Assembly (NCBI GenBank): GCA_020744225.1
Contig: JAGMWG010000004.1
Location: 806,001-870,000 of the forward strand
From: Paraphoma chrysanthemicola
Taxonomy: Eukaryota > Ascomycota > Dothideomycetes > Pleosporales > Phaeosphaeriaceae
Direction of reading: 5' to 3'
DNA: 64,000 nucleotides
Shown: piece after piece, positions 11,169 through 23,361 of the stretch
How the letters are laid out: every line of letters begins with the position of its first letter
Position numbering within the stretch: the stretch's first letter is position 1
Notes under the pieces: model-generated
What the model was told of the DNA's origin: nothing
Databases searched by the model: none
The model's input: only the letters and a program-made list of their open reading frames with translations
Program-made: the position numbers and the translations under genes

Positions 11169-12825
11169 TCAATTCAAAGTCGACGGGATGCAGAAGCCGC
11201 GCTCGCGCAGCATGCGGCCGCCGGGTGGTGGTGTAAGAGGAGGAGTGATTGTTGCCATGGGCGGGATTGGCAGCATTCTAATGTTATCATCTGCATCGGC
11301 GCCCTCGCGGGTGCCCCAAGTCGTCTGTTCGCGGCAGTTAGTCTTAAAGCTCGAGCGCCTGGTGCGGGGTTGGTACGTGCCTCCGTGACGGTAATGCAAC
11401 CGTACAACTTGATTAGATTGTGGAAGTAACCAAATGCAATTGAGACTGGGATGAAGCGGACATCGCCAGGGTTCCTTAGCAAGTGCGGAACCAGCTTGAT
11501 CGTCTTCGCAAAGACAAAGTGCGCGAGGAACAGCGCCCAGAAGGTCGAACGCTGCCGCTGCTCAGCGTGGGGTTCTTGCTCGCCCTCAGCCGCATAGTAG
11601 CCGGACTCTGATAAGGCGAAGTAGAAGGATGCGAACAGCAGGCAATCGAGGAGGAAGGCCCATTGCGTAATGGTGGTCTGGAAGACGGCATACAGGGACC
11701 AAGGATAGTTCCTATGGTGCGAAGCGGTTAGCGAATAATGCAAGCAGGCCAGCCGACGGAGTAAGCTGAGAGGGGCATGCTTGGCGCGCAACGACGCCAA
11801 ATGTGCAAACTTGTGCAGACTGTGGAGCTACTTACCACCACATGCGGCCTTCGCTCAGACTGGTCAGATTGCTCCTCCAGTTAGATCGCACCCAGCGCAA
11901 GCACTGCCGCAAATATTTCGAATCGTTCTCCAGCGTCGTCTCCACTTCGCACTCGCGGTGGTTCTGCAGCTGAATTTTCCAGTCGTGCGAGAACAGCCAT
12001 CGAGTAATGAAGTTGTCGTCGTCGGCATTGAGAAAGTGGTCGCTGCCCCAGGTCTCGTGCGTGAAGCCATAGGTGAAATTGGGGTCTTGGAGGATCTCGG
12101 ACCGGTACGCTACCGCGCGTCCTGAGAGGCACGGCAGTCCGCCATCAATCCAATTGCACGCCGTGCAATCGAAGTTTCTCCTGACAAGGTAGATAGCCCC
12201 TAGAAACTCCCATATGCTGGAGCGGTTGGCACGACGCAGCTGCTGGTTGGTGCCGACACCTCCAACTCTGGGATCCTCGAAAGGCGCCAGAATCCACTTG
12301 GTGAACTTTTCTGGGAGCCAGACATCGTCGTCGAGGAGGAGGGTAATCTTGGTTTCAACTTCCGGAATCGCCCGACACAGTTGACGGCGCTTGTTGGCCT
12401 GGCTCACAGACAAGACCTGTATTAATTTGGGGTTGCCGAGCTCCTCCACCATCTGGTACACTCGCTTGACTTTCGAGTCAGGTGTCACCAGAAGCAGTTC
12501 GAGAGGCTCGAGGCGATACGCGCTCTGAACCGTCTCTTTTAATTGCTGAAGGTCCTCGGCAACAGTCGGTATGATGACGGTCATGTCTTTGGATGTGATT
12601 GTGGGATCGTCGACGGGCTGTATGGGCTGGTACGTCCAGTTGCTCGCGAGATTGACCCATAGTCGGACATATCGAAACAAGCTGTCGGTGCGAGTCAGTG
12701 GTGATGTTTAATGGCGCACAGGCTGGCAATGGCAGCAGACGGGCCGGGTCGACAACGTACAAGAGCGCTACAAATATGCAAAACCAACTCCAATTGGGGA
12801 ACAAGCCAAAGGAAAAGGGAAACAT
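11169..12825 (-). CDS. Family 2 glycosyltransferase, polysaccharide synthase (Cps1/GT2-like)
   Basis: Four exons, in coding order 12825-12761, 12681-11836, 11711-11381, 11324-11169; 465 residues. Fungal processive GT2 enzymes of this type make a cell-surface polysaccharide at the plasma membrane and affect hyphal growth. An N-terminal membrane segment (residues about 5-35) leads into the catalytic domain with LLLDDDVW (about 135), an ADDD acceptor motif (about 240) and QCLRW (the QxxRW motif, about 281). Three C-terminal hydrophobic segments follow. The start is the first ATG after an in-frame stop. The last intron only keeps the frame if its donor is GC (GAG|GCACGT) with a normal CAG acceptor. 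This restores the conserved run ending TTWGTREGAD. Exon 1 was recovered from a GTACGT donor and CACTGAC branch site and gives an unbroken membrane helix. Confidence 0.85.
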
Positions 12826-15800
12826 TGCAACGACCAACGAGCGTGTAGTACGGAACGTGAACTACGACAAGTGGAAGCCAAACGAAGATCACATCGAATG
12901 GTGGGAGCAAAAACCCGCTTGCATCGGGGAAGCAGCGGATGTATCAGTATTTAAACACATGCTTGCGGGCGGGCTAGGGCGGCGAGGTGATGCTTCGCTT
13001 CCCGGCGCTGTTTAAGCTGCAGGAGATTCCCTTAGCAGACTTTGGGGTAGTGTGAACCTGGCTGGACATGAGGTAGTTGCAAAATTCCAGAGCGGGCCAG
13101 GGTGTGTGCCGCTTCGGGAATAGCAAAAGCGCCCAGTGTACGCAGGCGTCATGCTCGAGCGTGCTTGGATCCCGCAAGCCGTTGAAATCGCTCGCATAAT
13201 CAGGGCACCCTGGACACAGCGCCTCCAGGGATCGACTGCATCGTGGTGCGCTTGGGGACAGGCCTGTTCTGTGCAACCGCCCCGCGCTGGTGTTGAGCTG
13301 CTGGGGCACGAGACAGCACACCCCGCCCACTCGCCTCATGGCTGTCGTGGCTCCGCGTGCTCCCTCATGGCGCCATCAAACACACAGCGGCGTCCTGCAG
13401 CGGCCCTGCTTGACGCCAGCATGCCGCGCGACTGGAGCGATATGGCCACCACAGGCGCAGTCAGCGAACGATGCGGCTGATGATCGATGGGCCAATATAT
13501 GGCCCCGCTTGGCGGCAGTCCATCTAAGATCACTGGCTCTAGGCCCCAATTGCACACTCGTTAGAGTGACATGCACTAGCCGCTGCAAGCGGCACCCACC
13601 AGAGGTGGCGTTATGGCGACGATAGGCGCCCGGTGGCCTCTGGCGGCAGGGCTGGCGTCTCCAGGTTCCCTTCAGATGTGAAATGTCGTGTTGGTCCCGG
13701 CACGGCTAATTAGTCAATACGGCTTTTGCTCGCCGCATACAGTCGCCAGTGCAGCCAGAATGCAATTGTCACAGTTGCTGGCCAACGGGAAATTTTCCCC
13801 GGCCCGGCGAGAATAGATTGCTGGCGTCTGTCAAGCTTAGCCGACTGTCCGCAATCGTGGCCCACAAGAACGGTGCCGCCGAATGACATTGTGATAACAC
13901 GAATCCGATGCCACATGTCTCGCTGGTCCTGGATAGCGTGCCGAATGCTCGTGCTCCATACTGTTCATTGCAGTAAGCAGCCCCAGCAACGTGCGTCCGG
14001 ACGTCGGCCGGCCGCCGCTCCTCGACGGGGGCATTGCCGCATGTAGCGTGGGACAGCACTGAGCTGTGCCGTTCTGCTTGAAAATTGCCAGCAATCAATT
14101 CATCTGAGCCGCCGGGGCCAGTGCAATGGTAGAGAGGTACCTGCACCGGCTGAAGAGATACATAGTCCGCAACCACTTGCAAAGGTCACCTCGACCTCAC
14201 GTACTCTAGCCTGCAGTAACGGAGCCTGTACCTTGTGCGTGCAGATCAGAGCTATGCGGCCCGCGGCAGGCCTTCCCCCTTCATTCCCATTCGATGAAGT
14301 ATCCGGGAGCCCTGCTCATGCATAGACAAGCATGCAATATAAAGAAGGTGGGTGTGCGGCCGGCATGCACGCAATCGAGCCATGGTCTGTGTACGCCATC
14401 TGCGGTAACACTTCCCTGCATATCCAGGGAAATTTTTTGAGCATCCATTCGGACTCAAAACCTGAGGCAGTGTGGACTACGATTTGTTTCTGTGATAGGT
14501 ACTGTATGGTGATAATTTATAATTATCTGCTCCACCTGGAACGTCATTGGCGTGCTACGTAGCAGTCTAAGGGATGGCCTGGAAGCTCCTTCACTTGCAT
14601 GGTAAGGGAGTGAGGATTGTCGCTTAGAAGCTTGTGATGCATCAAAGCGTTGCGTCATTAGCCCCAGGCACGGGGGTTGCATAGATTGCGGATCTGTTGC
14701 CGCCTCCTCGCGAGCGTCCCGAAGCCGTTGGTGGTGGGACTGAAGGCGTGCATCGAGCAGCACGGCTGTGACGACGCAGCACAATGGCCTAACAGGTAGG
14801 CAACTCGAAGAGATTCAGGTTGCATGCTAAAGTGGATGGCTGAAGCTTATGGTTTCTCTTGCGTCGCTTTCAGCGCATTCAGCTCTCCCTGATGACCCTA
14901 AACCCGTGAGCCACGAGCAAAGTGCATAATACTCTATCTGCTCCTGAACTTCAGCTTCATCGCTACAGCATCACTAGACTGTCGGCGGTCAAAGAAGTAT
15001 TGAGAACCATCGGCCCTCATCACTGGCGGCGGACAAGAGCTCACGTACCTGGATCTTCGGTCAAAGTTGGTCGAACATCTCGACACACCGTAGCACATCT
15101 GTTGCGTCTTTCGGTCCCTGTGCGTTCCTGAGTACGCATAGCGAGTGCTGGGCCATATAAAAAGCAAGTCACTCCCGCTCATCCTTGCCATAGCCGGAAG
15201 GGTTCTTCCTGGGGCCAAAGATGCAATTCGCACGCCCGCTCCTCAGCGACTTTAGGTCGGCCAATGCAGCGACGATAAGGGATATTACGGCTGATTGGAG
15301 TTGCATTACCGGCGAAAGTCCGCAATGTGTATCTTGCGAAGACGGCATGTGCAGCTGTATGTTGACCATTCGTTCTCACCCCACGGCGGTCGTCGGATCT
15401 TGGGTCATAGGCGGATATTCCAGACATACCAACGCAAGGCTCGCTTCACCTCTTACGATTGCCCGAACTTACACCAGACAGCCGAGATAGATTTTCTGAT
15501 TCAACTCCGGTCGGTCGAGGCTGAGGCAACCGCTCACGTGTGACAGTGGGATAAACCTTTTGTTACCGAACACCGTGCTTAGGCCGCTTGGCCGGAATGC
15601 CATCTTCGAAAGTTGAAGGGACTGCCAGGTCACACGGGCTACAGCCTAGCAAGCTTTCGACACATTGTCGGTCTCCTGCTTAGGAAATCGGACGACGAAG
15701 ACGAAATACAGAGAGAGGCCAACCTAGGGCTAATGTGTTGCAGTCCAACTTGTGGCTAACTCCATGTTCGTTTGTTTCTTACATTGCTTGTCGTCACCTT

Positions 15801-18800
15801 TCTCGCTTGTTAGACGTTCTTCTTGATACGTCCGTGTGCTGTAAGAACGTTCGCATCCTCACCCTCCTAGGAAAAAGCGTGGCGTCAACCATGTTCAAAC
15901 TGGTCACTTAGCTTCAGATCTTCCGCTCTCGCGCACTCAGGCTCAAGGCGTTGGATGCTATACGACGATTGCCCGATGAAGCAAACGGGTCGTGGACGTT
16001 GTGTGACGGCGGCTGAGGACGCCTTGCACCATCAGCTAAAGGCGAAGCACGAGCTCACGCGATGCCGAAACCAGGGTCTGACTACCCCGATGCCTGATGG
16101 GGGTGTGATTGTGGGCTTGTCGATGGGAGAAGAGGTGGAGTTGGTGGTCGCGTGAAGCCGCGATTGCCGCTAATCAGCTTAGCGTCGAATTGATCGGCTT
16201 CCGCCTTTGACGTTAGCAAGTTACGGCAGTCACACGAACAACACAGTAGCATCGCCTGCGATAGGCCTGGAAGGACTCGCTCAGAGCATAGGAACTCTCC
16301 GGCATCGTCCTGGACACAGCATTCGATACAAAACATGCAGCTCGGCCGCGTCGCTTCAAGCAAGAAGGGGGCCGGGGGCTCGTTGTGGGACATCCCTGAC
16401 CACCATCCGCATTCTTCTTAGGTGTGCGCCAGTTCCCGGGCACCAACCTCCAATTGCTCTAGATCACCTTGGACCGCTCCCTCCAAGACGACAACCTGGC
16501 GGCTTACTCGGCGACTGGATGCTCACACGTCACAGGCCGCAAGCCATCGTAAGGATTGCTCTCCAGCCCTCGCAGACTAGCGACTTTCATCCACACACAT
16601 CGTATGTCTCTCGCTAGGTAGCTGCAACCTCTACATCTACCTGTCTGAATCCTGAAGGTTCGCAGGTTGTCACCATCAGCGATTTGGGGAGCATCTCCCG
16701 CACTCCCGCGAGAATAGCATCTGGGCCTGACCAGTCTCAGCGCTGCGTTGTGGACGTTAGCAGTCTACATGCAGATGCACGATGCTGAATCCAGAGGTCT
16801 TCGCACTACTCTTACACGGCGACCTCATCCCCGTCAAGAGTCAAAAGCAATTCACCTGAACGGTGTGACGGGTGCAGGTAGCATGCACCTGCCTTGGGCA
16901 GGACTACGTGTAAGTCCAAAACAGATACGACATCCCAGCAATCTAAAACCATAGCCGTCGTGTAGTGGCCGTCAGAGGACTCTGCCATGTCAGTCATTTT
17001 TCAGCTCCACCAAGGTTGGAACCGAGTCACAAGTAAGCTCGCCCAGAATCGTCTGACGAACAGGTGCTCTGTTGACATTACTCGCTCACACGCGATCATG
17101 GCGATCGCCACTTCGACACGAGACGATGTCGTACATATTTCGCGCCACTCCGCAGAACATTTGGACAAGGATGTGATTGGCACGACGATTACGGCACAAG
17201 CTTTCTCCAGAATCGGCTAAATTGGTAGTGTGATATCTCTCCTGATTGTCCTGGTTCAAATGCTTGACTTTGTTGACTAGGTGTGCATTGCTTGACGTTT
17301 AGGGTCCACATGCGAAGGCTGTCCGACCATAAAATTTCAAACCATCAAGTGATCTTTAGTCTGACATGTTCTCATGGTTTTCCACAGCAACACTCATCGA
17401 CCACTCATATGGACAGGATCATGCAGCCGAGACGGAAGCCAATAGTGCATCGACTGAGACAGGTAAGAATGGTACTCATTCTCAACACAGCCTCATGAGT
17501 TGATCGGTTACTCCTCGGCTGCACTGCACAAGAAGGCCACAGACTCATGCCTGTAGATGCGTGGCGGTATTGGCATCGATTGAGCGAAGAAAGAGCCCAC
17601 ACCAAAGTGAACGCGGCCCCTCTTGGGCCGTGCAGCAATTGGTGCAGAATCAGTTTGTTGGGAATCCTTTTCGTGGGGGTCGTCGCAGCCGGTGTATACA
17701 CTCAGCTCTGTGCAGGAAAAGTTTGGTCCTCGCATTGTGGGCCCCTACTATGCCGCGTAATTGTGGATATCACGTGCTTTCGTGCTCAACTTAGGAACTT
17801 ACCACTTGCTATTCCTGACACACACGCTTCCATGAGACATTGTCTTGGATTCATGAAAGAACGAGGACCTCTTCTGTTGGCGGTGACTCAGCTGCTTGTC
17901 CTACTATTCATCTCTACCTTCAGTAACGGCTAGAGTTGAGCGACTCCAGTGCAAACATTGTACTTACAGACTCGGCAAGTCCTCAAAGTCAAGTTCATGC
18001 ACTACGTGCATGCCACGTTCCACAGCTGAGGAGCTCAGTGTTCATGCGCGAATTGAAACACCAAAGTAAGCGGAAGATCCTGCTGCCCCCTGCTGTGCAA
18101 CCCCACGGCCAACATCGTTCTTTGCGATGGACAAGTTTCACGATAGTAAGGCTCGATGAGAGTTCGTCGGGCTCTCTTAGTGAATTGACTCATGCGAGGA
18201 AAGAAAATTTGCACAGAGCTGTACCTTGTGTCCCGGTATTGCGGGTAGCGTCGTCAACCTCGACTGTACGCTGCCACCTGCCAAGTCGAGAAGGAATTAG
18301 CTGGGAGCACAAGATGCCCTCCACCAAAGACCACAAGATGCAGCCACTATGTCGATTGCTAGCCAGTGGCATGGCATTTGTGGGGCTCGCTCAAGCTTTC
18401 CAAAGCTCATTGCACGATCGACAACGCCACGTTCTTTACCCGCACCGCATTCAATACATTGCCACACATCGTCCCTGTCCGCCATGCTTCTTCAGTGTGC
18501 TACAACCTTGAGTGTTCTTCCAATGATTCACATCCGTTTTACAATTGCGCTTTGCATGGCACAATTTGCCCGCCATACCACCAATCAGTTAGCCCAACAG
18601 CATCAAAGCCCACCAGGAGCGACTGCATCGAGATCGGAAGTGGAAGCGGATGATTTTGGAATGGTATGACGCGCTGTGGGGTACTATGCTCGAGAACGGC
18701 AAATCTAGACGGACGTGCGTTAACGTGGATGCCGATGTAGTACGAAATCGCAAGCGCTGACATGCTGTGCTCACAGCTGTGTTATGAAGAGGTCGACATG

Positions 18801-20557
18801 TCAAAGCGCTACCATTTTCGTACCGAGCATGCGGCATCAACCTACTCGCAATACTTTGCCTTCTGTAAGGAAGTACTCGGCGATACAGAAGATCTTCTCT
18901 CCACAGGATTGCGGACGACGTCGGGCTCCACGTCGATGCATTATCCTAATGCCGAGGCGAACGGGCATCCAAGCTGAACAGAACAAATTTACACAATTGA
19001 ACCAAACAGAGCATTGATATCATGCAAACTACTGCATATCCCACTGGCCACAAGGACATCGAAATCCAGCCGCATCCCAGCTGAAGCAAGGCGACCTTCA
19101 CCGCTCTTCACATCAAAGCCACCAGAAAAGATCATCCTATGATACTGCAGGACGTCAATAGCGTACTGCACAACATCATCAGCGACAGTTTCTTTGACAT
19201 CGAATATTTACCAAAGAAGATCGACATCATTGGTACAGGGTGTACAGCAGACGTACTTCATGCACTAAACGCTAGACCCATCATTATACAGGTGAACACA
19301 TTCCTCAAGAAGCTTGATCTGACCATACATCAGACCCTGCATAAGCGAACGTGTACACTAGAAGCAGGGTTCAACGCGTCTCTAGGCTACAGCATCTTCA
19401 GAAAGCTGGTCGGGTCGAATCGATCGAAAGAATGCCTGCATCTCGATCGGTACACGAAAAGCATCCTGAAGGACCGTACTTCCAGTTCGCGACCCTAATG
19501 CAGATATCTGTTCGCACTGCACGCAATATGCCCTTTCAGGCAATCAGTCAGACATGAGAAAGAAGACATCTGCATGTCCCGAAACCCTGCTCCGATCGCG
19601 CGAGGGGTAGCCATTATCTCTATAAGCGAGAACGAAGGACTGGCGTCAAATGGGTGAATGCTCGGCGCTGGAGATGGTCGGGGCAAAATCATACTAAGCA
19701 CGTCCTGCTACACGCACCTCAGCACGAATCGGTGAGGTGAGTTGGCCGCTACACTGGCTCTCGCAGCCGGTTGTTATCCGAATAGTCGGATTTTTCGGCC
19801 CTGCTGAGTACGCGTCGGGAAGACCGGGTAATTTTAGCCTCTTGGTCGTTCCATTGAAACAAGCTGCAGACTAGAGAATCTGGTTGAAGGTAAGCTCGTA
19901 GTGGGTCTGGTCGATTATGGTATGTCTATTTGCAATCTCATACCACCACTTAAGGTGTTCTCTCGGTCTTGAGCATCTGCTGGGTTGAAGCAAATGACTG
20001 AGCCATGCGGATCCCTTGATGTTCCCTATACATATTGTCCAATAACAATGTAATATGTCAATACACAGAACGACGACATCTAACGCTTTGAGTTAATACA
20101 CTCCCAACACCTCGGTTTCGCGCGTGTTGTCGAATGGGTGTTTCGTACCACTTAATACCCTACTCTCTTGATGTTTCATCTGGAGAATGCGAGTATTGTG
20201 ACACGTGCACAGTACCTCGAAAAGACTGATATTGTGTAGTGAGCAATGAGTCAGCGTGCTTTGGTAGAGAAACGCTATAATGTAATCTAGAATGATGGAT
20301 GGATATCGGACCCCAAAGAAAAGCTTCAAATGCGATAAAGGACTATGAAATCATCGCAACATCCAGGAGGGAGAATCTGTGCTTCCTTCTTATTTGCCAT
20401 ACTCATCCGCACTCTCCAATCAAGGGTCCGAAGTATAGCAAAATTCCTAGTTCCGCTCACGTCTCTTCACATTTCGTTCACAACCTATTGAATCTATCTC
20501 AATCTACCTTCCCCCACCCATCTTCTCCCATCTCGTAACATCCCAGTCCCACTTTCC
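12826..20557. other. Large gene-poor region
   Basis: About 7.7 kb with no gene I can support on either strand. Composition is not strongly AT-rich. Open frames are short, overlap one another in both orientations and show no family motif. No terminal repeats, tRNA, rRNA or transposase motif was recognised. The longest ATG-initiated candidate of mild interest is 19139-19498 (119 codons), which I do not call. Confidence 0.5.
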
Positions 20558-21737
20558 TCACATCGTTATCCCATACGCCCTCCCAGCCGTTCCCCACCAC
20601 ACTCCTTCCCTCTCCTCCTCACTTAGCCCTCTCTCGTCAAGTACCCCTTCCACCACCTCTCTCCAGAACCCCCAATTCCCTGCCTCGCCCTTGGGCCCGC
20701 CGACATTGCACACGGGCCAGTCTGAGCCGAACATGATTCTACCCGCGAAGTTGGCAAAGACGATTTCTAGTACGGGGCGGAGCGAGGCGAGCATGCTGGG
20801 GAGGTCGGCAGGTGTGGCGTTGGCTGGGAACTCGTTGAATGCGCCGGAGAGTTTCATGAATGTGTTGTCGTCGGAGGAGAGGGATTTGAGTGCTTTGGTG
20901 TATTTTTCTGATGGTGGACCTTGGGATAAGGGTGTTTTGCAGAGATGGTCTGTGTTGTTTTGTTAGTGACTTCGCCATGTCTGATAAAATACGCAAGGAA
21001 GAAGAAGAGAGGTAAGGTGTAGGGTACTCACTAAGAACAAACCGCAATCTCCGTCCCGTATCGTTAGACCGCTCTTCTTCTCTCCTTCTAACTTCCTTCA
21101 CCATCTTGACAACCTCTTCCAGCCCCCCTTCCCCATCGCGATGCACATCAACACCAACATCAAAACTCCACCCCTGTCCCCCACGCCCGGTTCCCAGTGC
21201 TACAATATTCGCAATCCAGTTCTCGCTCCCGACTAGCGCGGCGACGTCACTTTCGTTCTTACCCTGTAAAAGCAACCGAAAACCCACGACGCGCGACCAG
21301 AGTTCCGGACCGGCAGTGTCCTGCGCTACAGAAAGATATGCAGCGAATTGAGCGGGAGGGATATGGAATGGTGCGTAAAGAACTACACCGCGCATCAGAT
21401 CCCCATTCCCCTGCTTCTTTTCATCTTCGACTACTCTTCTCAGGAACTTGACTTCTTCCAACGGCTCTTTTGCCCAGGTTTCTACTTTGCTTCTGAAATC
21501 ATCCTCGCTATCGTTTTCGTTGATAGCAGGTGTCGGCGAAGGGAGGTATCGATCTGTCTCGACATACACAAATCCGCTTGGTTGCGGCTTTGCGACGGAC
21601 AAGTACTCCTCGACTTCATGTTGCTTGGCTAACGCGGTATTGGGTTGCATCCAGGCATAGGAGGTGTGTTTGGTCGAGGAAGTTGTTGGGTCGGGCCAGA
21701 GGTGGATGTGGGAGTCTAGGATGCGGGTGGATGCCAT
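20558..21737 (-). CDS. lra2: Metal-dependent amidohydrolase, probable L-rhamnono-gamma-lactonase
   Basis: Two exons, 21737-21032 and 20949-20558, joined by a GTGAGT donor and CACTAAC branch site; 365 residues. The enzyme class (COG3618, TIM-barrel amidohydrolases) opens sugar lactones. The N-terminus has the metal-binding HxH in DSHIHLW (His10, His12). The splice junction creates RFVLNHLCK with a further conserved His, and FGSDWPVCN near the end carries the expected Asp. Yeast LRA2, the lactonase of the oxidative L-rhamnose pathway, belongs to this fold. The assignment here comes mainly from the neighbour on the same strand, 385 bp upstream, which resembles L-rhamnose-1-dehydrogenase. Without that context it could be another sugar lactonase or a 2-pyrone-dicarboxylate-lactonase-like enzyme. 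The upstream in-frame extension to 21914 was rejected because HxH lies close to the N-terminus in this family. Confidence 0.72.
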
Positions 21738-22122
21738 TTTGTCTGTCAAATGAAGTGATGAGATGGAAGAAGGTGGTACTTGTGACTTTGGAGACTGGAA
21801 AGGTGTTTTTGGGCTGATGTAATGCTGTTGGTGGTGTTTCGTGGAGATGGGGTGTTGGTTATGGTTCGCGGGGTAATTATGACCGAATAGGGGATTAGGT
21901 TTCGAATAGCGCAATGGAGGGGACGATGTGGCATGCGTTGTATGGACTTGAGGGTGGCTAGTAAAGTACTGAAAAGTGGCTCTAGGGCTGAATATTTGAC
22001 ATGTGGGTTTTCACGCGGTGGAACAAGCAGTTGTCTACTCATAAATGTGAACTCCATGCTACGTGGAAATACCAAATTACATCTGGGTATTCGCTTGAGT
22101 TTATTTTCATGTTATCTGTAGC
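21738..22122. other. Intergenic region between lra1 and lra2
   Basis: Contains the lra1 3' end and the lra2 promoter. No other gene seen. Confidence 0.6.
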
Positions 22123-23004
22123 TTATTGCAGGTTGACAAACAATCCTCCATCAACAAGAAGTTGCGCTCCGGTCACATAACTCGACAAGTCACTGCCCAA
22201 GAACACCGCTGGTCCCGCCAGATCACTTGGCACGCCGGTCCTTCCAAGCGGAATCCTCCCTTCCATGTATTTCCGCTTCTCTTCGTCCTCCAAGTCCTTC
22301 TCGTTCAGCTGCGTCTTGATTGTACCGGGCAGAAGTGCGTTGCACCTGATGTTGTACTTTCCAAGCGCACATGCCGTCGACTGAATGAGCGACAGAACAC
22401 CTGCCTTCGTAGGTGTGTAGTGGCCTTGCTGCGCGCCTCCAACTAGAGCAGAAATAGACGATATGCCGATTATGGAGCCACCGGGAGGGCTTTGTGCGGA
22501 GAGTTGGGTAGCGGCGGCGTGGATGGTGTTATATGCGCCCGTGAGGTTTGTATTTATGGTCTTGTTCCAGAGATCTGGCGTAATTCTAAACTCTTGTTAG
22601 ACGCCCAATCTCCAATAGACGTAATACAGAACATACTCCAAAAACTCTCGGAACTCGCAAATTCCAGCATTGCTAATGAAGACATCTAACCGGCCCCACT
22701 TGTCCACTGCAGCAGCGACAAGCTTCTTGCCAGTCTCTGGGTCACCAACGTCGCCTGGCACCTCGATGAGACGTTTCTGTGCTGCTTCCTTCCCGCCCAG
22801 ACTTTGCGATGCCTCTTCTAACAGCGACTGGAACTGCTCAGACGACTTGGGATCTCCGAGGTGGTTTACAGCAACATTGGCGCCATTGGTGAGGTAGCCA
22901 ACAACAATGGCTCGTCCAATGCCAGTGACTCCGCCGGTAATGGCCATGGACTTGCCCACGAGGAGCTGCGGCGCCGCCGCTGCAGAACTAGGTCTTCTCC
23001 ACAT
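22123..23004 (-). CDS. lra1: Short-chain dehydrogenase, probable NAD(P)+-dependent L-rhamnose-1-dehydrogenase
   Basis: Two exons, 23004-22637 and 22585-22123, separated by a 51-bp intron (GTATGT...TTTAG); 276 residues. It would oxidise L-rhamnose to L-rhamnono-lactone, the first step of the fungal non-phosphorylating pathway. The Rossmann motif TGGVTGIG is at 23-30, the NAG motif appears as SNAGI, and the catalytic set is Ser165/166, Tyr179 and Lys183 (YTPTK). Several stretches match what I recall of yeast LRA1 almost word for word: GISSISALVGGA, QSTACALGKY, RKYMEGRIPLGR and the C-terminus LLVDGGLFVNLQ. An Ala/Pro-rich extension of about 15 residues precedes the domain. The divergent neighbour is a Clr5-domain gene 357 bp away. 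A broader glucose-1-dehydrogenase-like role is the alternative. Confidence 0.85.
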
Positions 23005-23361
23005 TGTCACAAATGTGTTTGGAGGGGTAGACGGAGTGTGTGTTGCGGGGTAGAGGCAGCAATTACGGTGGTCGTGCTGGTGCGGGAGATTTACAACGTC
23101 AATCTACGGCAAATATTGGAATGCGAGAATTATGCGCAGACATGGCGACAATATATTCGGCGCTGTGGGGGCTAGCTTCCGGGAGTTGTGAAGGTCGGTG
23201 AAGCAGGACCGCGTTCGGCTGCACGCGTTCGGAGCAATTGCAGCCGAGGCATGGCTTGGCGTTAAGTTATGGCGGGCGACTCACCACCTCACGCAGGCGC
23301 GTCATTGCAGACCACTTGCGCAACTCGACGAGACCAGTTGCTGACGCTTGGAGGCGTCGCA
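23005..23361. promoter_or_regulatory. Divergent promoter between lra1 and the Clr5-domain gene
   Basis: 357 bp separate two outward-facing start codons, so both promoters must lie here. Two copies of GTTCGG/CGTTCGG occur near 23213 and 23226. No known regulator site was recognised. Confidence 0.4.

Noticed and set aside
17936..18511. 191-codon plus-strand frame in the gene desert
   Set aside because: Begins at TTG, has random-like composition and no recognisable motif.
19139..19498. 119-codon ATG frame with somewhat protein-like sequence
   Set aside because: No splice partners, family motif or promoter evidence; could be chance in 7.7 kb of open sequence.
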